DNA from: Tolypeutes matacus
Taxonomy: Eukaryota > Chordata > Mammalia > Cingulata > Chlamyphoridae
DNA length: 64,000 bases
NCBI GenBank assembly: GCA_026826555.1
Contig: JAKSZT010021121.1
Span: 1,000,470-1,064,469, forward strand
Reading direction: 5' to 3'
In this document: positions 1 through 10,699 of the stretch, piece after piece
Layout of the letters: the number at the start of each line of letters is the position of its first letter
Position numbering within the stretch: position 1 is the first letter of the stretch
Made by a program: the position numbers and the translations under genes
The notes under the pieces: generated by a model
The model's database searches: none
What the model saw: the letters and a program-made list of their open reading frames with translations, nothing else
Told to the model about the DNA's origin: nothing

Positions 1-1014
1 AGCTATGTCCATTTCCAGGAAGACTTCCAGGCCGGGTTACAAGAATTTTCTTCGTTTCTCCTCATCTGCCAGTGGTTAGGATCTTAGGCCAGCAGGTGGG
101 TGGCTTTGGTTATAAACATGGAGTGTCATTGCTCCAGTGACCAATGGCTCAGGTAAGGAGAAGAAAGGAAATCCAATTGTCTTGGCACACTTATCCCCAT
201 GTGTCTTTGAAATGCAGAGGGTTCTCACTTTGGAGTTTGGCAGGATTTCAAAGCTCTTGAAATTCACACCAAATTAGAAGGAAAGCAGCTCACAGTCCTC
301 AAGCCCACCAAGAAGAGTCTTTCCTGGCTTTGAGGATGAGTGGATTTTCCTGCTAGGCATAGCATCGGTGTCAAGAGTCACAGTGAAGGTGACACTGCCA
401 CCTCTTCCAGCTACCCCTTATGCTCACTTCCTACCTGCCAAGCGCTTGGCTGACCATACGTGGTGGGCACGGCTGTTGCGTTTGGCTCCTTGCTTCCCTC
501 TGTTGAGGAATGCTCCCTCTCCTCTCCATGTGGTCCTAGTGGAGCCATTAAACCCCAGCCATAGGCCAAATGACCCAAGCCCTGGCAGCTTCCTGGCAAC
601 ATGATTAATTAGTTCAAGGGGTGCTCAGGGGACCCAAGCACGGGCTAGAGGGACCTCCCGTGGGATTGCCATGCAGATGCTGAGGAAAGAAGACTTTCTT
701 TTTGGGGATGGTTAAGCTGGGGCTGCTGGTGGCCCTGTCCCCACCATATGAGGGAGGCTTCTCTGCAGTAGGAGGGAAGGAGGCCAACATGCAGGAAGGC
801 AGAGCCAAGCAGAGCCAAGAGACGGACGCAGAGGGGATGTGTGGTGGTCCACGTTGAGGCCTCAGCTCCAGGCACCTAGGCCCTGGTTCCGCCCATGCTT
901 CCCCAGCTTCAGGGGATTACCTTGTTATGAACCAAAGCATCCAGTCAATTCCCTTTTCTCCCACTAGCCAGTTGGGTTTCTGTTGCTTGCAACCAAAAAA
1001 TTCAGACTAATGAT
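1..1014. other. Non-repetitive DNA, nothing recognised
   Basis: No exon, RNA gene or repeat could be recognised here. Open frames are short, overlap on both strands and have no recognisable protein content. Composition is moderately GC-rich and resembles intronic or intergenic DNA. Confidence 0.5.
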
Positions 1015-1145
1015 ATTAGAATCTAAGGTCCATTCGAACAGAGGTTATGCAAGGGCAGGGCCATATCACCATTTTCCCCAACCGTGTCCCTGGTGTTGGT
1101 CCATCATAGGCTCTCAGTAAATATTTGATAAATGAATAAATAATA
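1015..1145 (+). repeat. L2 LINE 3' end
   Basis: The segment reads like the L2 3' terminus: a GGGCAGGGCCATATC block, a degenerate CCTGGTG stretch, then CTCAGTAAATATTTGATAAA and a TGAATAAATAA tail. L2 is an ancient inactive mammalian LINE. This is a 5'-truncated fossil. Confidence 0.7.
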
Positions 1146-1149
1146 CACA

Positions 1150-1300
1150 AGCACTGCCTTGCAGAATCCTCGTGCAAACCCTGAGAAGAAGGCATTAGTA
1201 GCTGAAACTCGAAACGGTTAGGAAAAGACCCAAGGTCACCCAGCTAGGAAGCAGCCGAGGCCAGGTGCTCAGGTTAGCTGGAGCTGTACCACCTCTCAGC
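1150..1300 (-). repeat. MIR SINE fragment
   Basis: The plus strand carries the antisense MIR core: CTGAAACTCGAAACGGTTAGGAA followed by CCAAGGTCACCCAGCTAGGAAG. This is the complement of the tRNA-related and CORE part of MIR. It is old and heavily diverged. Confidence 0.65.
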
Positions 1301-1329
1301 CTGACAGCCCCTGCTAGCTGCTCCCCTTG

Positions 1330-1560
1330 CCTCCACTCATGCAGGGAACCAGAGCCAAGTCCCAACAGCACACAATTTTATCGCCCCCTGCTCACAGCCC
1401 TTTACTGGGGTCCCCTGGTCTTTTACAGACCACTGCAGGGACTGCATAGGTCACAGGACCTTCTCAGTCATGGGTCCTGCCTTCCCCTCTGCCTCCCACT
1501 GCCACAGCCCCACCCTTCTGCAGTACCCAGCTTCCAGACAGAGTTTTCCTGACTGCTCGG
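1330..1560 (+). repeat. Possible L2 internal fragment
   Basis: The text around CAGCCCTTTACTGGGGTCCCC resembles the L2 region upstream of the 3' end (the 'ctccctattgcc' area), but divergence is high. It could also be plain unique sequence. Confidence 0.3.
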
Positions 1561-1564
1561 CTTC

Positions 1565-2030
1565 TTCCCTCCCAATTCTGTGAATCTGTTCCAAGTTTCT
1601 GGTGGGTTATTGGATCCTCAGTAGTAAATCTTTTTCATATGCAAGTAGTTTATTCTCATTAAGAGAAATCCTATCTTCTGGTTGTTTAACTCTGTCAGTT
1701 AAATCCGTTAAGTTTATTTGTGTTTGCCCAGTGGTAATTTTTATTGAGAGAACATTTGAAACCATCTGCAGAGAGGAAGTTGAAGAAGTTGAGGAAGCCC
1801 CGGCTCTGTTACCGATTTTTCCCGACATCCCCAGCACCCAAAACAGTTCCTTCTGTCCACGGGAGGCTGACCACAGGCTTGCTCGTCTCTGGGTCCTTTC
1901 GAGCCTTGAATTTACAAAGGAACACTCTTTGACTTTCAAGATTTCATATTGTTTAATTTTTGTTGTTGGGGGGTGGGGGTTCAGAGGGAGGTAGCCCCAA
2001 AGAGCTAGGTTTAACAATGTCTGATGCAAC
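1565..2030. other. Non-repetitive AT-rich block
   Basis: Single-copy-looking sequence with no repeat hallmarks. Open frames exist on both strands (1602-1994 plus, 1607-2044 minus) and overlap in antisense. Neither encodes a recognisable protein, so both are probably chance. A conserved non-coding element is possible. Confidence 0.4.
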
Positions 2031-2295
2031 GTGTTACAGAGCACTGGCAGAGGGGACTACAGATCCCATTTTCTGCCTTCAGATGAAGGGGAAGGACACA
2101 GAATTGGTCCAGTGGAAAAGGGTCAGGGCTGGGAATGGGAAGATGTGGGCTGTGGGCCTACTGCTGTGTCTGGTTTGCTATGGCCACACTGCTCCCTTCT
2201 TTGACCCCAATCTTTCCATCTGGCTAATGGGTGATTTGGGCTAGATAATTTTTGAGGGGCCTTTCTAGTATTAAGAATACAGGGTCTATTTTTGT

Positions 2296-2440
2296 CTGTG
2301 TTCATTCATTCAGCAAATATTTATTGAGGCCTACTATGTGCCAAGTCTATGCTAGGCCCTGGGCACACAGCAAGGAGCAAGACAGATACAGGCCCCTCCT
2401 TCGTGGAGCACACATCTACTCAGGCCATTGCAAGTGCAAG
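2296..2440 (-). repeat. L2 LINE 3' end
   Basis: The plus strand reads TTCATTCATTCAGCAAATATTTATTGAGG, then CTACTATGTGCCAAG, GCTAGGCCCTGGGCACACAG and the CCCCTCCTTCGTGGAGC block. This is the exact order of an inverted L2 3' end. Confidence 0.85.
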
Positions 2441-2566
2441 GTGCATTTCAGGAGGGGGGATTGGCAGGGATTGGCAGCGTACCCCAGGAAGCCCTGGCTC
2501 ATCCTACTCACACCCTGCAGGAAGATGAACTTTGAGCACGTGATAAGCAAGCTGAGACCTTACTTT

Positions 2567-3002
2567 TAGTTTCCTAGGCTGCCCAAAGAAGATACCATGA
2601 AATGGGTTGGCTTAGCAATGGGACTTTGTTAGCTTACGGTTTTGAGACTGAGAAAAATGTCCAAATCAAGGCGATGCTTTCTTCCTAAAGACTGGCTGGC
2701 AGCAACCCTCGGCTCCTCTGTCACTTGGCAAGCACCTGGTGGCATCGGCTGGTCTCTCCCTTCTCTTCCTGGTTTCATTGCTTTTAGCTTTCGGCTTCCA
2801 TGGCCTTCTCTCTCTCTTTGTATTCATCCCGTTTCTAAAGGACCCCAGCAAGAGGATTAAGACCCATCCTGAGTGAGGTGGGTCACATCTTAATTGGAGT
2901 AGCCTCATCAAAAGACCCTACTTGCAATGGGTCCACACCCACAGGAATGGATTAACTTTAAGAACATGCTTTTCTGTACCCAACAGTTCCAAACCACCAC
3001 AG
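2567..3002 (-). repeat. MaLR-like LTR remnant, lineage-specific form
   Basis: It opens with TTAGTTTCCTAGGCTGCCCA, the inverted 3' end of MLT1/MaLR-type LTRs. It continues with a GGTTTTGAGACTGAGAA block (equivalent of 'ttctggaggctggaag') and ends in CACACCCACAGGAATGG and a CCAAACCACCACAG terminus. The middle differs from generic mammalian MLT1, suggesting a xenarthran-specific MaLR-like family. No coding capacity is present. Confidence 0.5.
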
Positions 3003-3129
3003 ACCCGAAGCTGACTTAGAGTCAGCAAGGTCAAGGAAGAAGACAAGGGGCAAGGAAACAGGACCGCTGTGCAGAGCTGAGCAGGTCGTTCACTGCACAA
3101 GGGTGCAGGCCTAATGAAGTGAGTGGGGA

Positions 3130-3400
3130 TTGACAGGCAGGTCGCCCCCTGAGGATGGGGTTCCTTTTTATTTACTCACAAAATGCTCTGTAGGGGCTTG
3201 CGTGGGCCTTGAAAGGGAAAATGTACGTATGTGGAGCAGCCTCAAATGCAAGAGAGAGAGCCGGGCATTTAAGGGACATTACCAATTAGCAATGCTAATC
3301 GAGTGTCTTTTTCTAGAAGATTTGTCTCTCTGCCTAAAAGAAGCTCCTTTAGGCCAGGACGTTCTCTTCCAGGGAATCCCTATTTAGGGATTCAGCTGAG
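3130..3400. other. Non-repetitive block, possible conserved non-coding element
   Basis: The sequence around 3230-3340 (ACCAATTAGCAATGCTAATCG) carries homeodomain-like words in a non-repetitive setting. No splice-bounded open frame was seen. The regulatory reading is inference only. Confidence 0.3.
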
Positions 3401-3559
3401 GTTTTAGTTGTGGAAGTGGTGGCGGAAGAGGTTCTAAGGCTACAGCGAAAACGGCGTGCATGGGATTCCTTATGGGGATCACGGAGCTGCAATAGGGACC
3501 AGCAGGAGGCAGTCATGCCCTTTCCCCTGCTAGGAGGGTCGACACTTGTCTTGTCTCAT

Positions 3560-4245
3560 GTGCCACCGGCTCCAAGTCACAGCTTCTAAGGCCCTTCATA
3601 CTGTAGCCCCAACCTACCCCCAGGCCTGGCTCCCATCCCCCTCCACCCGAAGACTCACTTCCAGCAGGATGGGAACACTAACAAACCCCACCCCTACACC
3701 CCTCAAACTTTGCTGTTGCTATTCCTTTGCCCAGAATGCACCCTGGGTTAATTTGAAGGCTCCATTCCAAAGCCACCTCCTCCAGGAAGCCTTCCGTAAT
3801 TCTCCCCCTAGGTGTGGTAACTCCCTCCTCTAAGCTCCTGCTGCACTTTTTACCTTTAATAGGCCCGTGGCACTTTCTCCCTCAGATCAGATTCATCTGC
3901 CTTATTCCCCTAGTGGACTTTTAAAGCTTTGAGTGAAGGGCTGAGTATAACTTTTTTTTTTTTATTTTTTTTAAAGATTTTATTTATTTATTCATTTATT
4001 TATCCCCCTTTGCTGCTTGTGCTCGCTGGGTCAGCCAACCACGCCGTGTGGGCAGGCTTGCCTTCACTAGGAGGCCTCGGGAACCGAACCCGGGGCCTCC
4101 CATATGGTAAACGGGAGCCCTACTGATTGAGCCACAGCCGCTTCCCTGAGTATAACTTTTTATAGGCCTAACTTTATCTGGTAGAGTGTCATGAATAAAG
4201 TGAATGTTTTTCAGTGTCTGATAAATGATGAATGACTGAACGCAT
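3560..4245 (+). repeat. L2 LINE 3' region, interrupted by a DAS-SINE
   Basis: Sequential L2 landmarks are visible: CCTTCATACTGTAGCCCC, ATTCCTTTGCCCAGAATGC, CCACCTCCTCCAGGAAGCC, then the terminal AGTGGACTTTTAAAGC and TTGAGTGAAGGGCTGAG. The element is split by the SINE at 3956-4146. Beyond it the match fades. Confidence 0.75.
3956..4146 (-). mobile_element. DAS-SINE, monomeric, with TSD
   Basis: Armadillo tRNA-Ala-derived SINE in antisense: T-rich tail on the left, then the CTGCTTGTGCTCGCTGGGTCAGC body, and the complement of the head ending CACAGCCGCTTCCC. Perfect 14-bp duplications TGAGTATAACTTTT flank it at 3942-3955 and 4147-4160. It belongs to the same 'CTGTGGCTCAATCAGTAGGGC' subtype as the copies at 43279 and 52316. 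Confidence 0.95.
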
Positions 4246-4379
4246 GAGTGAGTGGTTCCGTGAACATGACCCGCCACGCACAGTTCCTGCCTTCCCAGAA
4301 TGCGTACTGTTGGTGCATAACTGAGACAACCACATGTGAATGACCCTAGGAGTTCCAGGGAGGTGATTGTCACTGCTCC

Positions 4380-4740
4380 TGTTTTATAAGGTTTTTAAAA
4401 AGGTATTTTCTTATCTTCACTTTCTTTGGCAATAAAAAAATACTCATCTAATTAATTAAAAGTTTCCTGTGTGGATTCTTTCAATACAAATTGCAATTTC
4501 CAATTGACACAGAACAAAGATAACTACAATTATAAAATCAGGCAGCACAAAGAAGATAAACTTTGGATTTCAGAGCAGAAAAGAAAACTCAAATAAACCT
4601 TTGCCTATTGACTCCTCTCATTCCCATGCAGGTTTATTAGCATCTCATTTTTTATTTAAAAAGAGTTTGTAATCGATGGAGCATTCACCTGTCAAGATAG
4701 GTAGCAAGCTCCCCATCAATGGAGGTAGGCAAGTGGAGGT
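4380..4740. other. AT-rich non-repetitive block with TAATTAATTAA word
   Basis: No transposon signature is visible. The block contains CTAATTAATTAAAAG and AATTGCAATTTCCAATTG, dense homeodomain-like words. It is a candidate conserved non-coding element; there is no coding evidence. Confidence 0.35.
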
Positions 4741-4864
4741 TGAGTGACTACCAATGGAGAAAACAGAACACAACAAGAAATAACTGACTAGGGTACAGTG
4801 GAAAGTACAATAGTGTGCTTTCAGGACCCAGAGATGACAGATTCAACTCCACAACTGGCAGACA

Positions 4865-5035
4865 AAAAAGGGTAGTGAAAAACAGCATAAGCTTCAGGCT
4901 CAGACAGTTGTGAGACTGAATCCTGGCTCCAGTGATGACTAGCTGTGCGACCTTAAGGCAGTTACATAACTTCTCTGATTAGTGAAGTATAAATTATAAA
5001 GAACTTAGAACAACACCTGGCACACAGTCTATTAA
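4865..5035 (+). repeat. MIR SINE
   Basis: Near full-length sense MIR: GACTGAATCCTGGCTCCAG (B-box region), GACTAGCTGTGCGACCTTAAG, a short internal deletion, then AAAGAACTTAGAACAACACC and TGGCACACAGTCTATT. Confidence 0.8.
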
Positions 5036-5064
5036 AATATGGTAGCCTCCTTTAATCATTCTCC

Positions 5065-5487
5065 TAAGAGGAAGGGGAGTATGGCAGATTGCAAAGATGC
5101 CCTCCAATTCCTCCCATCCCTGTAAGCATTCCCATTCCCCTCTCCTCCCTTCCAGAGGCTGGGCTCTGGGCTCAGTCATGTGACTTGCTTTGGCCAAATG
5201 GGACAAAATGGGGCCCAGAGGAGGCTTGAAAGTGCACTTGCTAATCCTGACACTGTGACAGTGGGAGCCAGCCTGGTCCAGCCTGCTGGATGAAGAGAGA
5301 GACGCAGCCAGTGTCCTTCTCACTCCAGCCAATAGGTGAGTGGGGCCATCCCCACCCCATCAGCTGACCCAGCGGCCCCCAGACAACCCACAGCTGACTG
5401 CAGAACTGCCCAGGGGACCACAGACTCTTTGTTTTAAGCCTCTATGTGTCGGGGTGGTTTGTTACACAGCAAAAGTTAACTGTTACA
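5065..5487 (+). repeat. Ancient MaLR/ERVL-type LTR
   Basis: The 3' end TTGTTTTAAGCCTCTATGTG, GGGGTGGTTTGTTACACAGC, TTAACTGTTACA is typical of MaLR-class LTRs. Upstream GTGACTTGCTTTGGCCAAATG and CAGCTGACCCAGC also fit. It is a solitary LTR with no internal genes nearby. Confidence 0.65.
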
Positions 5488-5960
5488 GGTAGATTGGAAA
5501 CGTTATCTACCATTTAATAACAGGAATCCAAGGGGAAATGAGATTGCTTTTCAGAAATTCATTTTATAGGTGACTTTGTCATCGTGCATATATATCTCCT
5601 AATGCAAGGGCCATCTGTGTGAACAGAACTGTCAAAACATAGTGAATTGTTTGTCAGGCTTTTAGCCAATTTAATCTACAGAAATGTACATTATGCCTAG
5701 AACAATGAATTTTAATGCTTGGGCTGCTAAATGCAAAAATAAACTTCAGCCATATTTACACAAATGCTGTGTTCCTAGGAAAACCCCCTCGTCCATCTGG
5801 AGAGGAGGCTGCTTGGGCATCGCTGGCCGCCTTCTAGAACAGGCTCTCTGGGATCCCCGGGAAAAGCAGAGAAATAGTCAAACATTATTTAGAGCCCATG
5901 TTAAGATGCTCTAAAAAGTGCCATTCACAGGCTTTGATGTCTTGTATTGGTAGAAATAAC
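5488..5960. other. Non-repetitive AT-rich block
   Basis: No repeat hallmarks and no supported exon. The frame 5684-5914 has no recognisable content. The sequence quality is that of a conserved non-coding candidate. Confidence 0.35.
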
Positions 5961-6234
5961 ACTTCTCTCATCAAAAAAGTTGTTTGATCCTTGAATTCCC
6001 TTTTATTCCCTTTCTTTTTTTTTTCTGAGATATTAACTCAGAACATTTCAGCCTCCCCTGGGGATGAGGCGATGAGAGGGGGCAGTTGATTTTGTGAGTA
6101 TTCTTTCTTCCTTCAGCCCTGCAGGGGGCGGGGTGGAGGGTCTGTTCCCTCTCCCATTCCTGCCCCTCCCACCACCATCTCGTCGTCTCCCATGTGGTAA
6201 CAGCAGCTCTGCCCCTGCCTCCAGCACGTTCATC

Positions 6235-6430
6235 CCCCAGGACTCTGAGTACACATACCACCAGTTGCATCTGATTCCCCTGCTCAGGAGTCTGCAATAG
6301 CTCCCCATTGGCCAGGTCACTAAGGTCCACCTCCTTTCGCCCTATTTGAGGCCCTTCGTGGGCTGGGCCTGCACTTCCTGTCCCGAGCATCTGTGGGATG
6401 ATCCTGTACATTCAGAATTCTGGCTCTCAC
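6235..6430 (+). repeat. L2 LINE internal fragment
   Basis: Landmarks: CAGGAGTCTGCAATAGCTCC, CACTAAGGTCCACC, TTTGAGGCCCTTCGTGGGC, matching the L2 'cctcagcctggcattcaaggccctccatgatctgg' area in degenerate form. Confidence 0.55.
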
Positions 6431-6439
6431 ACCATCAGG

Positions 6440-6606
6440 CGCCATCCACAGTGATGCCACTCAGCAGGTCACTTTAATGCTCCGTGCCTCAATTTCTTCA
6501 TCTTTAAAATGGGCGTAAAAATAGTACCTGCCATAGAGGGATTGCTGTGAGGACAGTGTCTGGCTCATAAGAAACATTCAGTGGATGTTAATTACTATTA
6601 TTTTTA
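6440..6606 (+). repeat. MIR SINE
   Basis: Sense MIR 3' two-thirds: GTGCCTCAATTTCTTCATC, TTTAAAATGGGCGTAAAAAT, AGTACCTGCCATAG, GTGTCTGGCTCATAAG, terminating in ATTACTATTATTTTT. Confidence 0.85.
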
Positions 6607-6789
6607 AGGTTTTCAAAGTCCATCCCTTGTTTCTTCCCCTCCAATGAGACTCACCCTTTCCCTGGCCCCACCCAAATAGAAGGTCCCAACACTCCAAGGT
6701 CACGCTGCAAGTCCATGGGATTTAAACCCTTGCTCCTCCATGCCTCCCCTTAGTCCCTTCTTCTTCAAGCTCCTTCCTGCAATCCCAAA

Positions 6790-7120
6790 TTGTTCCAAGG
6801 TTGAAACACGAAAATCTTCATTTCTTAGAAACTAGCTTCCAATCGGAGCTAAATGTGCCCTAAGTGTTAGCAGCCGTTGTTCCGTTACATGTTAATTTGT
6901 CACTCGGGGATACAGAGGGGATGGGAAAAGCATTGAGCACTGGATAATGGATTTCTCCAGAGTTTGCCCCCAGTCTTCATCAGCATCCTAATTATTCCAC
7001 ACCTTTTTAATAGAGGAAGCATTAGCATTCCTAAACTGCATAGGGGTCTGATTGAAATAATGTCTCCTGAATTATCTTTTCATAAACTGAAAAAAGTAAA
7101 TAAGTATGTTGGAAGCTCCA
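6790..7120. other. Non-repetitive AT-rich block
   Basis: It contains CCTAATTATTCCACACC and GAAAAAAGTAAATAAG without a transposon signature. It is a possible conserved non-coding element. The frame 6964-7215 has no recognisable content. Confidence 0.35.
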
Positions 7121-7214
7121 CAGACACAGCATCCTCTTGGGCTCAGCCTGGCCAGGGTCTTAGGGAGCCCAGTGAGGGGACAGTGGCTGAGCTGTGGCTA
7201 CTTCTGACCTGCTG

Positions 7215-7545
7215 AGATGTTGCCGGGTCCCTTTGCTCCTCCTTCTCTCCATGCTTCCCCATTGTGCTCATCCCTCAGGGAGCAACTCCTGTGAATCCAC
7301 CTCCTTCAGGAAGTCTTCCCTGACTGCAGCCGTTCCTGGTTACTTGTAGAATATATACCACCATACGGGGCCCTTGATCCTCTCGAGTAACACCCCTGTT
7401 ATTTTATGGAGTGGCCCTTGCCATCTTGAATGCAAATTATTCAAGGGCAGAGCCCTGTTGGAAACTTCTCTTGCCCTCTCAGCACAGGATCAACACCACA
7501 GAAAGTGTCTGATATATGGCCGATGACTTAACTGGATAGAACAGA
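7215..7545 (+). repeat. L2 LINE 3' region
   Basis: CACCTCCTTCAGGAAGTC, TTCCCTGACTGCAGCC, TGTTATTTTATGGAGTGGCC and TATTCAAGGGCAGAGCCC appear in L2 order. The final CAGAAAGTGTCTGATATATGG is degenerate. Confidence 0.7.
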
Positions 7546-8420
7546 AGACTGCTTGAAGTCTGATTGTCCCATGGTCCCTCCAACTATCTCCCATTCCAGC
7601 TGACTTTCTCCAGATCTGACTACTCTAGAGCAGGAAGCTAGGACCAGAGAAATAAATGTAGAGTTGAGCTTCATGTGCAGTGAAACTCTTCCCAAAAGCC
7701 GTGGTCTCCCGGGGGAATGGGCTGCCTTACAAGGTACAAAGTTCACTGTCTCTGGGAACATCAAAGCAGCAGATGGGAGACCCTTTGTGGCTCAAAGAAT
7801 CTAAGATTCTATGGCCCCAATGCCCCAAGGCTCTAGGGTCTGTGACACTAGGGTTCCGAGGCTCGAATATTCTGTTTCATGTTGTACTTTGCAAAGGAAA
7901 CACCCGCCTCTTTTCTTAGCTCCCAGACCATGCATAAAGAAGGAAAGCTGTAGCCAACGCCTGCCACTTTGTTAAAATTGGTACAAACAGAACATCTCAC
8001 ATTTCGGAGCTGTCACTCCACTGAGAGTCATTCATATAAACAACAAGGTCCTCGTGGGTTTGATGGCAACACAAACACCACTTGTGACTCAATTAAGGAA
8101 ATGGTAATTAAAAAGGGGGAACAGCACGCAGTCTCTCCTACCGTAGCTTCCCTCTGGGGCCTGGGCCGCTGATGGGTGAGATCCAGGAGGCTTGTGGGGG
8201 ATCTGTCCTGGGGCTAGAGCTTGCCCAGAGTGAGATGGGGAAGGAGGGAAGACCAGGGGACACAGCCCTGGACCTCAGGGGGTGGCCCAACTCTCTCACA
8301 CACTAGCAAGTGGTACAAGCTAACCAAAATTACAGGGAACTAATAAAGGGCACCTAAACAGCTGTATCGCTGCCCCTTGGAGATTAGTCACAGATCCTTG
8401 GTTCTTCCCAAAATCGTAGC
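7546..8420. other. Non-repetitive DNA
   Basis: No repeats were recognised. The stretch 7915-8130, with CAATTAAGGAAATGGTAATT, resembles conserved non-coding DNA. Frames at 7680-7919 and 7969-8172 lack recognisable protein content. Confidence 0.35.
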
Positions 8421-8425
8421 CTATA

Positions 8426-8449
8426 TGTGTGTGTGTGTGTGTGTGTGTA
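8426..8449 (+). repeat. (TG)n microsatellite
   Basis: About 12 uninterrupted TG units lead into the antisense MIR that follows. Confidence 0.95.
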
Positions 8450-8451
8450 TA

Positions 8452-8612
8452 ATTATTATTTTACTATGTCCCAGGCACTATTGTAAGACCTTGGCAGGTA
8501 TTAACTGGCAATCACCCCATAAGGTAGTTTTCTGGATGAGAAAACTGAGGCACAGGCCCAAGGCCATTCAAATAGGAAGAAGCAAAGCCAGGACTTAAAC
8601 TTAGGGTGTCTG
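8452..8612 (-). repeat. MIR SINE
   Basis: Antisense MIR: AATTATTATTTTACTATGTC, CCAGGCACTATTGTAAGACC, GATGAGAAAACTGAGGCAC, CCAGGACTTAAAC. Confidence 0.9.
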
Positions 8613-8687
8613 CACTAAAGCCCACCTCCCTTTAATTACTGTCCTCTACTGCTTTTCACCTTTCTGAAATGGGACCCCTAACAACAA

Positions 8688-8925
8688 CAGTCTGCTTTAC
8701 TGTTTGCTAAACACTTACTATGTTACAGAAACTGTGCCTAGCATTTGATATGGAGGATCTATCCTATCTTATAAGATAGTACCTTTGATTAGTCCGGTTT
8801 TACAGGTAGAGAAACTGAGCCTCTTGGAGATTAAATGCAATCCCTCAGCCAGCTGAGGACAAAGCCAGCTGAGGATGGATGGAATCAAATCCATATCTGC
8901 CTGACTCCAAATATCCTAGCCTGCA
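8688..8925 (-). repeat. MIR SINE
   Basis: A second antisense MIR close behind the first: AAACACTTACTATGTTACAG, AACTGTGCCTAGCATTTG, GTTTTACAGGTAGAGAAACT, CAAATCCATATCTGCC. Divergence is moderate. Confidence 0.8.
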
Positions 8926-9154
8926 TTTTACTTCCCATGGTGAGTATTTGGGATAGAATTAGTGAAGGCCAAACAGTGAGTTAATGGGTATTTTCTGTTG
9001 GTATCATGCTAGGCTATGAGGGTAGAGGAGAGAATCCAATAAGGTGCTTCTGTCCTTGAGGATTTCATAATCTTGTTGAAATAAAAGACCAAAGCATTGT
9101 GGTGAGCAGGGACTATGACTGATCCATTATTCATCCCATGGAGGGAGGTGGGGA

Positions 9155-9730
9155 GAGAGGGATGAGTGGATGGATGAATGGATGGATAGATGGATGGATG
9201 AATGGATAATAAGTGTATGTATATATGTGTGTATGGATGAATGGATGGATGAGTTGATGGATGGATTAATAGGTGGATGGATGAAAGGATGATAAGTGTA
9301 TGTATGTATGTATGTATGTATGTATGTATGTATGGATAGATGGATGGTTGGATGGATGGGTGGGCAGATGGATGGACAGATGGATGGGTGGGTGGATGGG
9401 TGGATGGAAGAATGGATGAATGGATAGGTGTATGGATGAATGGATGATAGGTGTATGTATGTATAGATGGATGGATTGACAGATGGACAGAAGGATGGAT
9501 GGATGGGTGGGTGGATGGATAGATGGGTGGTTGGATGGATGGGTGGGTGGGTGGATGGATGGGTGGATGATAGGTGTATGTATGATGTATGGGTATATGG
9601 ATTTATGAATGGATGTATGGATGTATGGATGTATGAATTGATGGATAGGCTGATGGATGGATGGGTGGGTGGATGGATGGGTGAATGGATGGGTGGATGG
9701 GTGGATGGAAGGATAGATGGATGGATTAAG
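9155..9730 (+). repeat. GGAT/GGTG/GTAT tetranucleotide tandem array
   Basis: About 575 bp of GGAT units with blocks of GGTG and a stretch of TATG units (9298-9332). Sub-blocks resembling TGGATGGATGGGTGGGTGGA recur, indicating higher-order duplication. Because the period is not a multiple of three, both strands stay open: the minus strand reads a repetitive Pro-Ser-Ile-His frame (9266-9766) and the plus strand a Gly/Trp/Met/Asp-rich one (9467-9733). Both are artefacts of the repeat and not genes. Confidence 0.95.
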
Positions 9731-10180
9731 TAGATATATTGAAGGCTGGATACACATGTTATTCACTCTGATTTAGGGGCAATGCCCCTGGATCAACACT
9801 GTTTCCCACAACTCTAGTTCTGAGGGTTGATTCCAAATCCATCTTGGTAGGTTTTCTATGTCTCACCTTTCATGGATGACTAAGAGCATGGAGAACAGGG
9901 CTCCACAGGTGTCAAAGAATCTGGTGTTTCTCAGTGAGCTGCAGCCCTGATTGCATGATCAGTGGATTCACATTCAGTCCCACCCCACGAGCTGGCTATC
10001 GGAAGTATTCCTGACTAGTGCAAATACACAGGCCAACCACATCCTGAAATTACTGTAGTGTATTCTTTCAATTCTATAAATCACATTCCCCTGAGTTCAG
10101 GGCAGGATGTTGTTTGGGAAGATTAGCAGCTGTGGGAATCATGTTGTGGGCCCAGGACCCAGGCTTAGCTTGGGGCTTGG
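9731..10180. other. Non-repetitive DNA
   Basis: Nothing recognised between the tandem array and the next L2 fragment. Confidence 0.4.
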
Positions 10181-10184
10181 CAAT

Positions 10185-10285
10185 CATTTTCTGCACACCT
10201 ACAGTGTCTGAGCCCTGCGAGGGGTACTGGGGACACAGGTAAATGGGACCTCGTACCTGCCCTTGAGAAGAGCCCACTCTGGGGT
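10185..10285 (-). repeat. L2 LINE 3' fragment
   Basis: TGCACACCTACAGTGTCTGAG, GGGGTACTGGGGACACAGG and CCTGCCCTTGAGAAGAGC match an inverted L2 3' end. Confidence 0.6.
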
Positions 10286-10699
10286 TTAAGAAGACTCCAC
10301 CCTGAAGCTCAGCAGGCTTATGGAGTGTCTGCTGACCCCTGCTCCCATCCCACCTAGGAAAACTGCAGGAAGACACTTTGTTCCTTTGACATGGAATTCA
10401 ACACTGAACAAAGAGAAACAGAAGACAGTGTCCCTGAGGACAGCAAGCTCTAACCAAAGGACAGTCTCAAAGACCTTGTCCAAAGGACTAAACATGTAGA
10501 ACAGAGTGAGGGGGCAACACTGGGTCAGAAAATTAGAACAAGTTTTGGTGGGTAGGTGGGGTGCGGTGGGGCAGGTATGAGGACATTAACCAGGAAGCAA
10601 GTAGGCAGAGGGAGGGAGCTGCTTTTTGGGGCTCCAGAGGTCTTGGGATGGGCAGGGAAGACAGGGCCGACAGAGGATAGTAACAGCTGCCATTTGCAG

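Noticed and set aside
1602..2044. Plus 130-codon and minus 145-codon frames over the same DNA
   Set aside because: Mutually antisense with no similarity to any family I know.
9155..9730. CRISPR-like array
   Set aside because: Simple tetranucleotide repeat without repeat-spacer structure, in a mammalian genome.
9266..9766. 166-codon minus-strand frame rich in Pro-Ser-Ile-His, and an 88-codon plus-strand frame
   Set aside because: Direct translation of the GGAT-type tandem array; open on both strands because of repeat composition.
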